Shown in pieces: positions 29,967 to 38,566 of a stretch of DNA of 64,000 bases (position 1 is its first letter; every line of letters begins with the position of its first letter). The notes below the pieces were generated by a model. It was not told the origin of the DNA, made no database searches, and was given only the letters and a program-made list of their open reading frames with translations. Both the position numbers and the translations under genes were made by a program. Source of the stretch: an uncultured Alphaproteobacteria bacterium (GTDB taxonomy: Bacteria; Pseudomonadota; Alphaproteobacteria; HIMB59; GCA-002718135); assembly GCA_902615625.1 (NCBI GenBank), contig CACMPM010000005.1:1-64000 (forward strand), read 5' to 3'.

Positions 29967-30446
29967 ATGAAAATTGGCAGATACAAATACGAGTTTGATT
30001 TCTTTAGTTGGATCAAAAAAACGGAGCTAGTAGAACTAGATGGTGTAAATCCATCCGACGATCCGGTACGACCAGAACTTGATAATGACTTTCGTACATC
30101 TAAAGGAAGAAAGATTTTTGGTCTGAAATATAAGGATGATATCGAGGGTATTGCCTGCTTTGCCTTTACAAATGAAATCCCAGCAACCATTAAAGAAATG
30201 GATTTGATGAGTGTTGAAGAAGATCAAGCATCTATTCCAATTGCCTATACGTTATGGTCTTTTAAAAAAGGAGCAGGAAAAAAAATTATGAAAGAATTGC
30301 TAAAATATATCAAATCAAAAGAGCAGTTTGAAAGTATAATTACCATTTCTCCTTTAACGCCTGTTGCTACCCATTATCATATTCGAAATGGTGCTAGATT
30401 AATTAAGATTAACCCAACAACACAGAATTTCGAATATAAAATTTAA
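29967..30446 (+). CDS. Conserved hypothetical protein, possibly GNAT-fold
   Basis: 159 aa; 'AYTLWSFKKGAGKKIMKELLKYIKSKEQFESIITISPLTPVATHYHIRNGARLIKIN' resembles an acetyltransferase C-terminus, but this is weak. Confidence 0.6.
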   Translation: MKIGRYKYEFDFFSWIKKTELVELDGVNPSDDPVRPELDNDFRTSKGRKIFGLKYKDDIEGIACFAFTNEIPATIKEMDLMSVEEDQASIPIAYTLWSFKKGAGKKIMKELLKYIKSKEQFESIITISPLTPVATHYHIRNGARLIKINPTTQNFEYKI

Positions 30447-30518
30447 GAAGCAGGGGTTCAAAAAGTATTATTTGAACTATTTATTTTACAAATCGAAACA
30501 AAATAAATATTGTTGGAA

Positions 30519-31625
30519 ATGGCCTACCAGATAAATACCAATTATTCCGTTACTTTTGATGATGTTCTGCTCTCACCAGCGTATTCGGAGATCAAACCAA
30601 AAGATGTAGATACATCGATTACCATTGGAAAAGTCAAATTACATATTCCCATATTCTCCGCTGCTATGGATACCGTGACAGAGAATAAAATGGCAATCAA
30701 TCTCGCACTACATGGTGGTCTAGGTGTTATTCACCGTAATATGCCAATTTATAAACAAGCAAGCGAAGTAAAAAAAGTTCATAGCTTTAAAGTTAACGCT
30801 AAAAAATTTCAAAATGCTGTAATTAATTCTAATAGAAAGATTGCGGTGGGCGCTGCAATTGGTGTTGAAAATAATGCGTACTTACGACTATTGGAATTAT
30901 TAAAAGTCGGCGTTGATATAGTATTTATTGATGTTGCTCATGCACATACAAAAACAACTTTACAGTTTATTGAAAAAGCAAAAAAAGTTTTAAAGAAAAC
31001 ACCTCTCATAGTTGGAAACATTGCTACAAAAAAAGCTGCATCAGATTTAATTAGTGCTGGTGTAGATGCTATTAAAGTAGGTATTGGACCAGGATCAATT
31101 TGTACAACAAGGGTTGTGACTGGTGTTGGTATTCCTCAACTCTCCGCTATAATGGAAACATTTCAAGTTGCCAAAAAATTTAAAATTCCTGTGATTGCAG
31201 ATGGAGGAATAAAAACATCAGGTGATATTGCAAAAGCTATAGCAGGCGGTGCAAGTGCGTGTATGATAGGGTCTTTATTTGCTGGCACTGAAGAATCACC
31301 AGGAAAATTATTAACGATTAAAGGTAAAAAATTTAAATCCTATAGAGGTATGGGTTCAGTAGGAGCAATGCAAAAAGGTTCTTTTGATCGATACTCCCAA
31401 GAAGAAACAAAGAATGCCAAAAAATTAGTGGCAGAAGGTGTTGAAGGGATGGTTCCATATAAAGGTAAAATAGAAGATGTAGCGTATCAACTTGTTGGTG
31501 GCTTGAGATCTTCCATGGGTTACACTGGTCATAAAACGATTAAGAAAATGCAAGGCAATTGTAAATTTGTGTTTATTTCTAAAGCAGGAGCCCGCGAAAG
31601 TAATGTCCACGACGTCATTATGTAA
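30519..31625 (+). CDS. guaB: IMP dehydrogenase lacking CBS domains
   Basis: '[23 protein letters not shown]', catalytic '[21 protein letters not shown]', '[10 protein letters not shown]', '[15 protein letters not shown]', C-term '[11 protein letters not shown]'; no CBS insertion between the N-terminal and catalytic parts. Confidence 0.9.
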   Translation: MAYQINTNYSVTFDDVLLSPAYSEIKPKDVDTSITIGKVKLHIPIFSAAMDTVTENKMAINLALHGGLGVIHRNMPIYKQASEVKKVHSFKVNAKKFQNAVINSNRKIAVGAAIGVENNAYLRLLELLKVGVDIVFIDVAHAHTKTTLQFIEKAKKVLKKTPLIVGNIATKKAASDLISAGVDAIKVGIGPGSICTTRVVTGVGIPQLSAIMETFQVAKKFKIPVIADGGIKTSGDIAKAIAGGASACMIGSLFAGTEESPGKLLTIKGKKFKSYRGMGSVGAMQKGSFDRYSQEETKNAKKLVAEGVEGMVPYKGKIEDVAYQLVGGLRSSMGYTGHKTIKKMQGNCKFVFISKAGARESNVHDVIM

Positions 31626-31667
31626 TAATGTATCGAATCATCATTGAATTGATACAATAAAACAAAA

Positions 31668-32159
31668 ATGACCTCAGCATCAACAAAACATAAGGTAGCA
31701 ATTGTGATGGGAAGTAAGTCTGATTATGCTACCATGAAAAATTGTGAAAAAATTTTAAGATTACTGAAAGTTAAATTTGAAACCAAAATTGTTTCTGCAC
31801 ACCGTACACCAGAGAGAATGTTTAAATTTGCCAAAGCAGCTGAAGATAATAATATTTCTGTCATTATTGCTGGTGCAGGAGGCTCTGCACATTTACCAGG
31901 AATGATTGCATCATTAACAACTATACCTGTTATCGGTGTACCAGTAGAAAGTCGTAAATTAAAGGGATTGGATAGTTTGTTATCTATAGTACAAATGCCA
32001 AAAGGTATCCCTGTTGGTAGTGTTGCAATTGGTGAAGATGGAGCAATGAATGCTGGTTTATATGCAGCTTCCATTATTGCTCTTACTAATAAAGAAATTA
32101 AGAAAAATTTAAAAAATTACCGAACTAAACAATCAAAAGCTGTTAAACAAAAACTATAA
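31668..32159 (+). CDS. purE: 5-(carboxyamino)imidazole ribonucleotide mutase
   Basis: '[21 protein letters not shown]', '[14 protein letters not shown]', '[15 protein letters not shown]'. Confidence 0.96.
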   Translation: MTSASTKHKVAIVMGSKSDYATMKNCEKILRLLKVKFETKIVSAHRTPERMFKFAKAAEDNNISVIIAGAGGSAHLPGMIASLTTIPVIGVPVESRKLKGLDSLLSIVQMPKGIPVGSVAIGEDGAMNAGLYAASIIALTNKEIKKNLKNYRTKQSKAVKQKL

Positions 32160-32162
32160 ATC

Positions 32163-33206
32163 ATGAATACACCCACACTTGGCATTATCGGTGGTGGACA
32201 ATTAGGAAGTCTTTTAGCAGATGCAGCAAAAAAAATAGATATACAAACCGTCATATTAAGTGATGATCCTGATGCGCCCGGGAAACACTTTGCGACTAAA
32301 TTTATTTTTGGTCAGTATGATGATGATGCAATAATAAATAATTTTATTGATGAAGTTGATCTTGTTACATATGAATTTGAAAATATTCCCTTCGCAATAC
32401 TAAAAAAGATTAATGAAAAGAAACAAGTTTTACCTAGACCAGAAATTAATCGACTCATTCAACACCGAGAAACAGAAAAAAAATTTCTCAATGATAATAA
32501 TATAACAACAACAAAATATGTAACTGTCAAAAATGAAAGGGATTTGAGTGAAAATGTAGACTTGCTTCCTGGTTTGTTAAAAACAACAACATTAGGATAC
32601 GATGGCAAAGGTCAGTATAAATTACACACTGAAGATGATATTACGAACGAAATTGATTTTACAAAAGAATATATTTTAGAAAAACTCATTCATCTTAAAA
32701 AAGAAATTTCAGTCGTCATTACTCGTTATGATCAAAATAGTTATGAGATCTATGACCCTATTGAGAATGTTCATGAAGAACAAATTTTAAAATATTCAAC
32801 AATACCAAGTGATATTTCTGATAACATACGAATAAAATCAATTGAGTGGGCAAAACACGTTGTAGAAAAACTAGATTATATTGGAACGTTATGTGTAGAA
32901 TTTTTTATTGATACTGATGATAATTTATATGCTAACGAAATTGCTCCTCGTGTTCATAATTCTGGGCATTTGACAATGAACTCTCATAATATTAGTCAAT
33001 TTGAAAATCATATACGAGCAGTATGTGGCTTAGAAAAGATTGAAACAAAAAAATTATATAATGCCAAAATGATTAATTTAATTGGTGATGAGATATCACC
33101 ATATCGAAATAAAACATTTAAGGATAACGAATTTTTTTACGATTATTTAAAAACAGAAATTAAGCAAAAAAGAAAAATGGGTCATTTAACGATTATAGAA
33201 AAATAA
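32163..33206 (+). CDS. purK: 5-(carboxyamino)imidazole ribonucleotide synthase
   Basis: 'TLGIIGGGQLGSLLADAAKKI', 'TTTLGYDGKGQ', 'APRVHNSGHLTM'. Confidence 0.95.
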   Translation: MNTPTLGIIGGGQLGSLLADAAKKIDIQTVILSDDPDAPGKHFATKFIFGQYDDDAIINNFIDEVDLVTYEFENIPFAILKKINEKKQVLPRPEINRLIQHRETEKKFLNDNNITTTKYVTVKNERDLSENVDLLPGLLKTTTLGYDGKGQYKLHTEDDITNEIDFTKEYILEKLIHLKKEISVVITRYDQNSYEIYDPIENVHEEQILKYSTIPSDISDNIRIKSIEWAKHVVEKLDYIGTLCVEFFIDTDDNLYANEIAPRVHNSGHLTMNSHNISQFENHIRAVCGLEKIETKKLYNAKMINLIGDEISPYRNKTFKDNEFFYDYLKTEIKQKRKMGHLTIIEK

Positions 33207-33216
33207 ATCATTAACT

Positions 33217-34113
33217 TTAATTAAATTGATCAGTTAACTTTGTTACCAGTTGATATTTATTGGCGACATTTACTAAATCTTCTCCTTCACGAAAAGATTG
33301 TTTATCTAATTGTTTAGTTGGATCTCCCCCAGGCCATATTCGCCAACTATCATTATCAACGACATCAGATAAAACTAAAGAATTATCCGATAATTTAAAA
33401 CCAAGCTCAAACTTAATATCAACCAAATGTATAGGACCATCAATTGTCTTAATAGTTTTCCATTTGTCTTCAATAAGCTCAAAACTTGGAAGAATAATTT
33501 TATTAATAGCTATTTCTAATTCTTGATCAGACAATAATTTTTTGGTTTTCATCAAGCTTTTGCTTGTTATAGGTTGTTTGGCAGAAAATAACTCCCATTC
33601 TTCTCCAGTTTTAACAAAAGGATCCGTAAATACACCCTCTTCCCATTTTCCATCTTTTAAAAATTGTCTTCTCGCTTCACTCTCATCCATTTGAACAGGT
33701 TCTGCAACATGAGGTGTAATCACAACCGCTTGTTTATGAAATATTTCCCAGACTAAGTTTTCAAATAGATGAGGATTGCTTTTATCTTTTTCAAATTGAG
33801 TGTTTCTACTTAAATAACTTCCCCATGCATAGCGTCTAACTACAAATTCTAAAGGAAGCATATTGCAGTTGTAACTTAAAAGACTATTTGGCGAATCTTG
33901 TTCAATAAATGATGTTGCAATACCTGCCTTGCTTAGCATATTAAACACATTACTTGTTTGCTTTGTCTTTTGTATTCCAATATCTTTAATTTCCTCTTTC
34001 TTCGCTGCATCTCCACCTGTTAAAAAATCTTTTGTTACAATTCGAATGATATTTTGATCATTTGTTTTCTCAATAATTTTTGTTTTTCCTTCAACTAAAA
34101 AAGAATTACTCAT
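33217..34113 (-). CDS. purC: Phosphoribosylaminoimidazolesuccinocarboxamide synthase
   Basis: 'SNSFLVEGKTKIIEKT', 'PLEFVVRRYAWGSYLSRN', 'LVDIKFELGF'; internal ATG start preferred. Confidence 0.94.
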   Translation of the reverse strand: MSNSFLVEGKTKIIEKTNDQNIIRIVTKDFLTGGDAAKKEEIKDIGIQKTKQTSNVFNMLSKAGIATSFIEQDSPNSLLSYNCNMLPLEFVVRRYAWGSYLSRNTQFEKDKSNPHLFENLVWEIFHKQAVVITPHVAEPVQMDESEARRQFLKDGKWEEGVFTDPFVKTGEEWELFSAKQPITSKSLMKTKKLLSDQELEIAINKIILPSFELIEDKWKTIKTIDGPIHLVDIKFELGFKLSDNSLVLSDVVDNDSWRIWPGGDPTKQLDKQSFREGEDLVNVANKYQLVTKLTDQFN

Positions 34114-35383
34114 CAATATATCTCCAACCAATATCTTTTCGATAATATCCCTCATCCCAATTAATTTGATTGATTATATTGTGAATAGTTTCTCTAATAG
34201 TTTTTAAATCCTTGCCCGTACTAGAGATATTTAAAACACGCCCACCATTAGAGAGCCATTTTTTTTCTTTAAGCATTGTTCCTGCATGAAATAAATAATC
34301 ATCCATTGTTAAAGTAAGATTTTCCAAATTATTAATTGGTGTCAATTTTTTATAATCCTCAGGATAACCATGAGCAGCCATTACTACTGTCATGGCGTAA
34401 TCATTTTTCCACTCAATTTTTTTTATTTCATTTAAGGTGCCTATCACTGATGCATGAAGGAGTTCTAATAAATCTGTTTCTAATAGTGGAATAATTGCTT
34501 GTGTTTCCGGATCGCCGAAACGAACATTAATTTCGAGTAAATTTGGACCCTTATCTGTTAGAATTAATCCTGCATAAAACATTCCTTGATACTTGATGCC
34601 TTGTTCAGCAAGATGTTGAACGATAGGCTCAACAAATGTTTTGGATAATTCATTCATTTTATTTGACGAAATAGAAGGAACAGGTGTGTAGGCTCCCATA
34701 CCACCAGTATTTAACCCTTTTTCTCCTTCTAAGATTTTTTTATGATCTTGTGCTGTTGTAAGTGGCAACACAAATCCATTTTTATCAACAAGTGAAAATA
34801 GGCTTACCTCTTCACCAACTAAAAATTCTTCAATAACAACAACTGAACCAGCATCACCAAAAGAATTATCTTTAAAACATTTAATCAGTGCATCTTTTGC
34901 ATCTTCCATTTTTTGACAAATAATAACTCCTTTTCCTGCTGCTAAACCATCAGCTTTAATAACAAGAGGATAGGATTGGTTTTGACAAAAAATGAAGGCT
35001 TCATCATAGTTGTCAAATACGTCATAGGCAGCTGTTGCAATATTTAAATTTTTACAAATATCTTTTGTAAACTTTTTTGATTTTTCTAGTTCAGCTCCCA
35101 TTTGATCAGGACCAAAAACTAATATAGCATTGTTCATTAAAAGGTTGGATAATCCTTTAGTTAAAGGTAGTTCTGGACCTATCACCACTAAATCAATTTT
35201 ATTTTCTAGACAAAATTGAAGAATGGCATCATGATCATCAATATCTATGATAATCGATGAAGCAATTTCACTGATAGAATCACTACCAGGAATACAATAT
35301 AAATTAGAACAATTAGGAGATTGTTTTATACCATAACATAGTGCGTGCTCTCTTCCACCATTACCAATGACAAGTACGTTCAT
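34106..35383 (-). CDS. purD: Phosphoribosylamine-glycine ligase
   Basis: 'MNVLVIGNGGREHALCYGIKQS', 'VIKADGLAAGKGV', 'LNTGGMGAYTPVP', 'EINVRFGDPETQ'. Confidence 0.97.
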   Translation of the reverse strand: MNVLVIGNGGREHALCYGIKQSPNCSNLYCIPGSDSISEIASSIIIDIDDHDAILQFCLENKIDLVVIGPELPLTKGLSNLLMNNAILVFGPDQMGAELEKSKKFTKDICKNLNIATAAYDVFDNYDEAFIFCQNQSYPLVIKADGLAAGKGVIICQKMEDAKDALIKCFKDNSFGDAGSVVVIEEFLVGEEVSLFSLVDKNGFVLPLTTAQDHKKILEGEKGLNTGGMGAYTPVPSISSNKMNELSKTFVEPIVQHLAEQGIKYQGMFYAGLILTDKGPNLLEINVRFGDPETQAIIPLLETDLLELLHASVIGTLNEIKKIEWKNDYAMTVVMAAHGYPEDYKKLTPINNLENLTLTMDDYLFHAGTMLKEKKWLSNGGRVLNISSTGKDLKTIRETIHNIINQINWDEGYYRKDIGWRYIDE

Positions 35384-35403
35384 AAAAAAAAATAATTCAT
35401 TAA

Positions 35404-36891
35404 TTAGTTATTTGAAGCAAGACTTAAAAATGATAGTTTTTTTAAGCTTTCGTCATTCAAGTAATCTAAAGGTCTGACTGGATACTCTCCTGTAAAATAA
35501 TGATCAGTAAATTGAGGATTATCATTATCTCTCTCATCATAACCAAGAGCTTGATACAGACCATCTAATGATAAAAATTTTAATGATTTAGCTCCAATAT
35601 ATTTACACATTTCCTCTAAATTTTTGTTTGCAGCTAATAATTCTTCTTGGGTCGGAGTATCAACTCCATAAAAATCAGGATATTTAATTGCAGGTGAAGC
35701 AATACGCATATGGACTTCTTTTGCGCCAAAATCATAAAGCATTTTTATTATCTTAGTGGATGTTGTTCCTCGAACCAATGAGTCGTCAATTAAAACAACT
35801 TTCTTTTTTTTAATAGAACTTTGGTTAGGATTTAGTTTTAACTTTACACCTAAACTTCTAATTTGCTGAGTTGGCTCAATAAATGTCCTCCCCACATAAT
35901 GATTTCGTATTAATCCTAACTCAAAAGGAATACCAGACTCTTGACTAAAACCAAGCGCAGCAGGAACACCTGAGTCTGGAACTGGTACGACTACATCAGG
36001 TTTTATTTCGGTTTCTTTTGCTAAGTATGTACCTAAATTTTTTCTATATTCATAGGCGGTTTTATTTTTTAAAATACTATCTGGCCGCGAAAAATAAATA
36101 TATTCAAATATACATGGTTTGATTTGTTTTTTTGGAAAAGGTCTTCTACTTTCAACTTTATTATCTTTTATAACTACAACTTCTCCATTTTCAATTTCAC
36201 GGATAAATTTTGCACCTATAATGTCTAGCGCGCAAGTTTCAGAGGCAAGGATAAATGCATTTTTAAATTTACCTAAAACAAGTGGTCGAATACCTAATGG
36301 ATCTCTTGCACCAATCAACGTACCATTAGCAATAATTGATAAAGCATAACCACCTTGAATTTGCATTAAAGCATCAATAATTTTATTTAAAATATCTTTC
36401 TTTTTTGAACGAGCTACAAGCTGAACAATTGTTTCGGTATCTGATGTTGTTTGAAATATTGCACCTTCACGTACCATTTGCTCTCTTAAAAGTAGTGCAT
36501 TAGTTAAATTACCATTATGAGCAATACTAATAGCTCCACCATGAATGTCAGCATAAAAAGGTTGTATATTCCTTATTGTTTCACCGCCCGTTGTTGAATA
36601 GCGATTGTGTCCTATCGCAATTTTTCCCTTTAACTTGTCTAATGAGTGTTTTTTCGTAAAATTATCGCCAACCAATCCAAATTTTCTTTCTGAGTGATAT
36701 GAGTTGCCATCATAACTTACTATTCCACAACCTTCTTGACCACGATGTTGCAACGCATGCAAACCAAGAGCTGTTAAGGCAGCAGCATCCTTGGTTCCAC
36801 TAATTCCAAAAACTCCACACTCCTCATTAAATCTGGGAACATGAGATTGCCTTATCTCGAATTTTTTTAGGAAATTTTGCCGATTTTTCAT
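35404..36891 (-). CDS. purF: Amidophosphoribosyltransferase
   Basis: 'EECGVFGISGTKDAAALTALGLHALQHRGQEGCGIVS', 'VPVPDSGVPAALGFSQESGIPFELGLIRNHYVGRTFI', 'VVLIDDSLVRGTTS'. Confidence 0.97.
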   Translation of the reverse strand: MKNRQNFLKKFEIRQSHVPRFNEECGVFGISGTKDAAALTALGLHALQHRGQEGCGIVSYDGNSYHSERKFGLVGDNFTKKHSLDKLKGKIAIGHNRYSTTGGETIRNIQPFYADIHGGAISIAHNGNLTNALLLREQMVREGAIFQTTSDTETIVQLVARSKKKDILNKIIDALMQIQGGYALSIIANGTLIGARDPLGIRPLVLGKFKNAFILASETCALDIIGAKFIREIENGEVVVIKDNKVESRRPFPKKQIKPCIFEYIYFSRPDSILKNKTAYEYRKNLGTYLAKETEIKPDVVVPVPDSGVPAALGFSQESGIPFELGLIRNHYVGRTFIEPTQQIRSLGVKLKLNPNQSSIKKKKVVLIDDSLVRGTTSTKIIKMLYDFGAKEVHMRIASPAIKYPDFYGVDTPTQEELLAANKNLEEMCKYIGAKSLKFLSLDGLYQALGYDERDNDNPQFTDHYFTGEYPVRPLDYLNDESLKKLSFLSLASNN

Positions 36892-36892
36892 C

Positions 36893-37462
36893 TTACTGTT
36901 GTCTTGTTAAAAGTGTTTTTGCAACCATCTGTAATGCTCTTGGATAAACCTTATGCTCTTCTATCAATATTTTCTTTGAGAGTGATTCGGTATTATCTTT
37001 CTTCAAAATCTTTACTTTTTTTTGCAAAATAATCTTTCCAGAGTCAATTTTAGCGCTTACGTAATGAACACTACAACCAGAATAGCTCGCTTTAGCCTTT
37101 ATGGCCTGATCCTGAGCATTTAAGCCTTTGAAAGCTGGAAGATAAGATGGATGAATATTGATTAATCGCGATCGCCACTGCCTGACAAATTTTGAGTCTA
37201 AAACTTGCATAAAACCAGCTAAACAAATGATATCTATATTTTTTAGATACATCATGACTTTGCTTTCGAAATTTTTTCTTGGAATAAAATGTATGAATGG
37301 AATTTTATTTTTTTTGGCAATAGTTAAACCTTTTGCTTTGGAATTATTAGAGATGACTAATTGAACCTCTACTAAACTTTGCTTTTTAAATGATGTTTGT
37401 ATTAGTGATTCTAAATTGGAACCTCTTCCCGATATGAAAATAGCAACTTGTAATTTTTTCAA
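36893..37462 (-). CDS. purN: Phosphoribosylglycinamide formyltransferase
   Basis: 'VAIFISGRGSNLESLIQT', 'DIICLAGFMQVL', 'LINIHPSYLPAFKG', 'GCSVHYVSAKIDSGKIILQ'. Confidence 0.95.
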   Translation of the reverse strand: MKKLQVAIFISGRGSNLESLIQTSFKKQSLVEVQLVISNNSKAKGLTIAKKNKIPFIHFIPRKNFESKVMMYLKNIDIICLAGFMQVLDSKFVRQWRSRLINIHPSYLPAFKGLNAQDQAIKAKASYSGCSVHYVSAKIDSGKIILQKKVKILKKDNTESLSKKILIEEHKVYPRALQMVAKTLLTRQQ

Positions 37463-38493
37463 CTAATTGTGCACCTTGATGATTTGTTAACTTCTATTTT
37501 CCCAATTTCAAAAATATCTAAATTTTCATCTTTTATTAATTGCTCAAATTCTTTGTAATTATTTTTTGAAATAGTCATTATCAAACCTAATCCACAATTA
37601 AAGGTCTTCAACATTTCTTCATCTGAAATGTTAGCTAAACTTTGAAACCATTGGAAAATTTCTTCATCACAAATAAATTTTTTATCAATCCTTGCTGATA
37701 AATTTTCAGAGAGCATTCTTGGTGCATTACCAATAATACCTCCGCCTGTTATATGCGAAATACCGTTGATAAGATTTGTTGTTAAAATTTTTTTTAAAAA
37801 AGGAAAATATAATTTTGTTGGAGCCATTAAGGCTGCTGCATTTGTTTCATAAGATGATTTAAATTCTGTTTCTTTATGTAGATCTATATTTTTATCTTTT
37901 AAAACTTTTCGAATGAGAGAATATCCATTTGAATGAAAGCCCGAAGATCTAATCCCATATAGAAGATCATCTTCTTTCATGACATCTCTTTTAGGTAGAA
38001 TTTTTTTTCTCTCTACTGCACCAACACAAAATCCAGCAAAATCAAAATCATCTTTTTTATAAAGCCCAGGCATCTCTGCTGTTTCACCACCAATAAGAGA
38101 GCAATTATTTATCTTGCAAGCTTCAGTGATGCTTTTCATAATTTTTAAAAAAGAATTTTTATCAATCTTCGAAGAAGCGTAGTAATCTAAAAAAAATAAT
38201 GGCTCTGCGCCGTGGCAAAGAATATCATTAAGGCACATACCAACGAGATCATGACCCAAACCATCTAAAATGTCAGTTTCAATCCCTAGTAATATTTTTG
38301 TCCCTATACCATCTGTTCCAGAGACCAATAAAGGATCATCATATCCACAATTTTTAAGATCAAAAATTCCACCAAATCCGCCAATTTTATCAAAATTTCC
38401 GTTTCTGTTTGTTGATTTACTTAGCTCAGAAATATCTTCAACAAGGGCATCTGTATTTTCTATATCAACACCTGCTTCTTTATATGTTGTCAT
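37459..38493 (-). CDS. purM: Phosphoribosylformylglycinamidine cyclo-ligase
   Basis: 'MTTYKEAGVDIENTDALV', 'LVSGTDGIGTKILLG', 'SLIGGETAEMPGLYKKDDFDFAGFCVGAVER'. Confidence 0.96.
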   Translation of the reverse strand: MTTYKEAGVDIENTDALVEDISELSKSTNRNGNFDKIGGFGGIFDLKNCGYDDPLLVSGTDGIGTKILLGIETDILDGLGHDLVGMCLNDILCHGAEPLFFLDYYASSKIDKNSFLKIMKSITEACKINNCSLIGGETAEMPGLYKKDDFDFAGFCVGAVERKKILPKRDVMKEDDLLYGIRSSGFHSNGYSLIRKVLKDKNIDLHKETEFKSSYETNAAALMAPTKLYFPFLKKILTTNLINGISHITGGGIIGNAPRMLSENLSARIDKKFICDEEIFQWFQSLANISDEEMLKTFNCGLGLIMTISKNNYKEFEQLIKDENLDIFEIGKIEVNKSSRCTIS

Positions 38494-38566
38494 ATTTAAT
38501 TAGTTTTAAACGAATCGTTAACGAGTAAACTATTAATATAGTAAATTAAGTTGATTCGTACTCATA

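Noticed and set aside
36119-36349. Antisense ORF in purF (and similar ones in purE, purC, purL, purM, ispH, ldh, FAD oxidase regions)
   Set aside because: Shadow ORFs opposite conserved enzymes.
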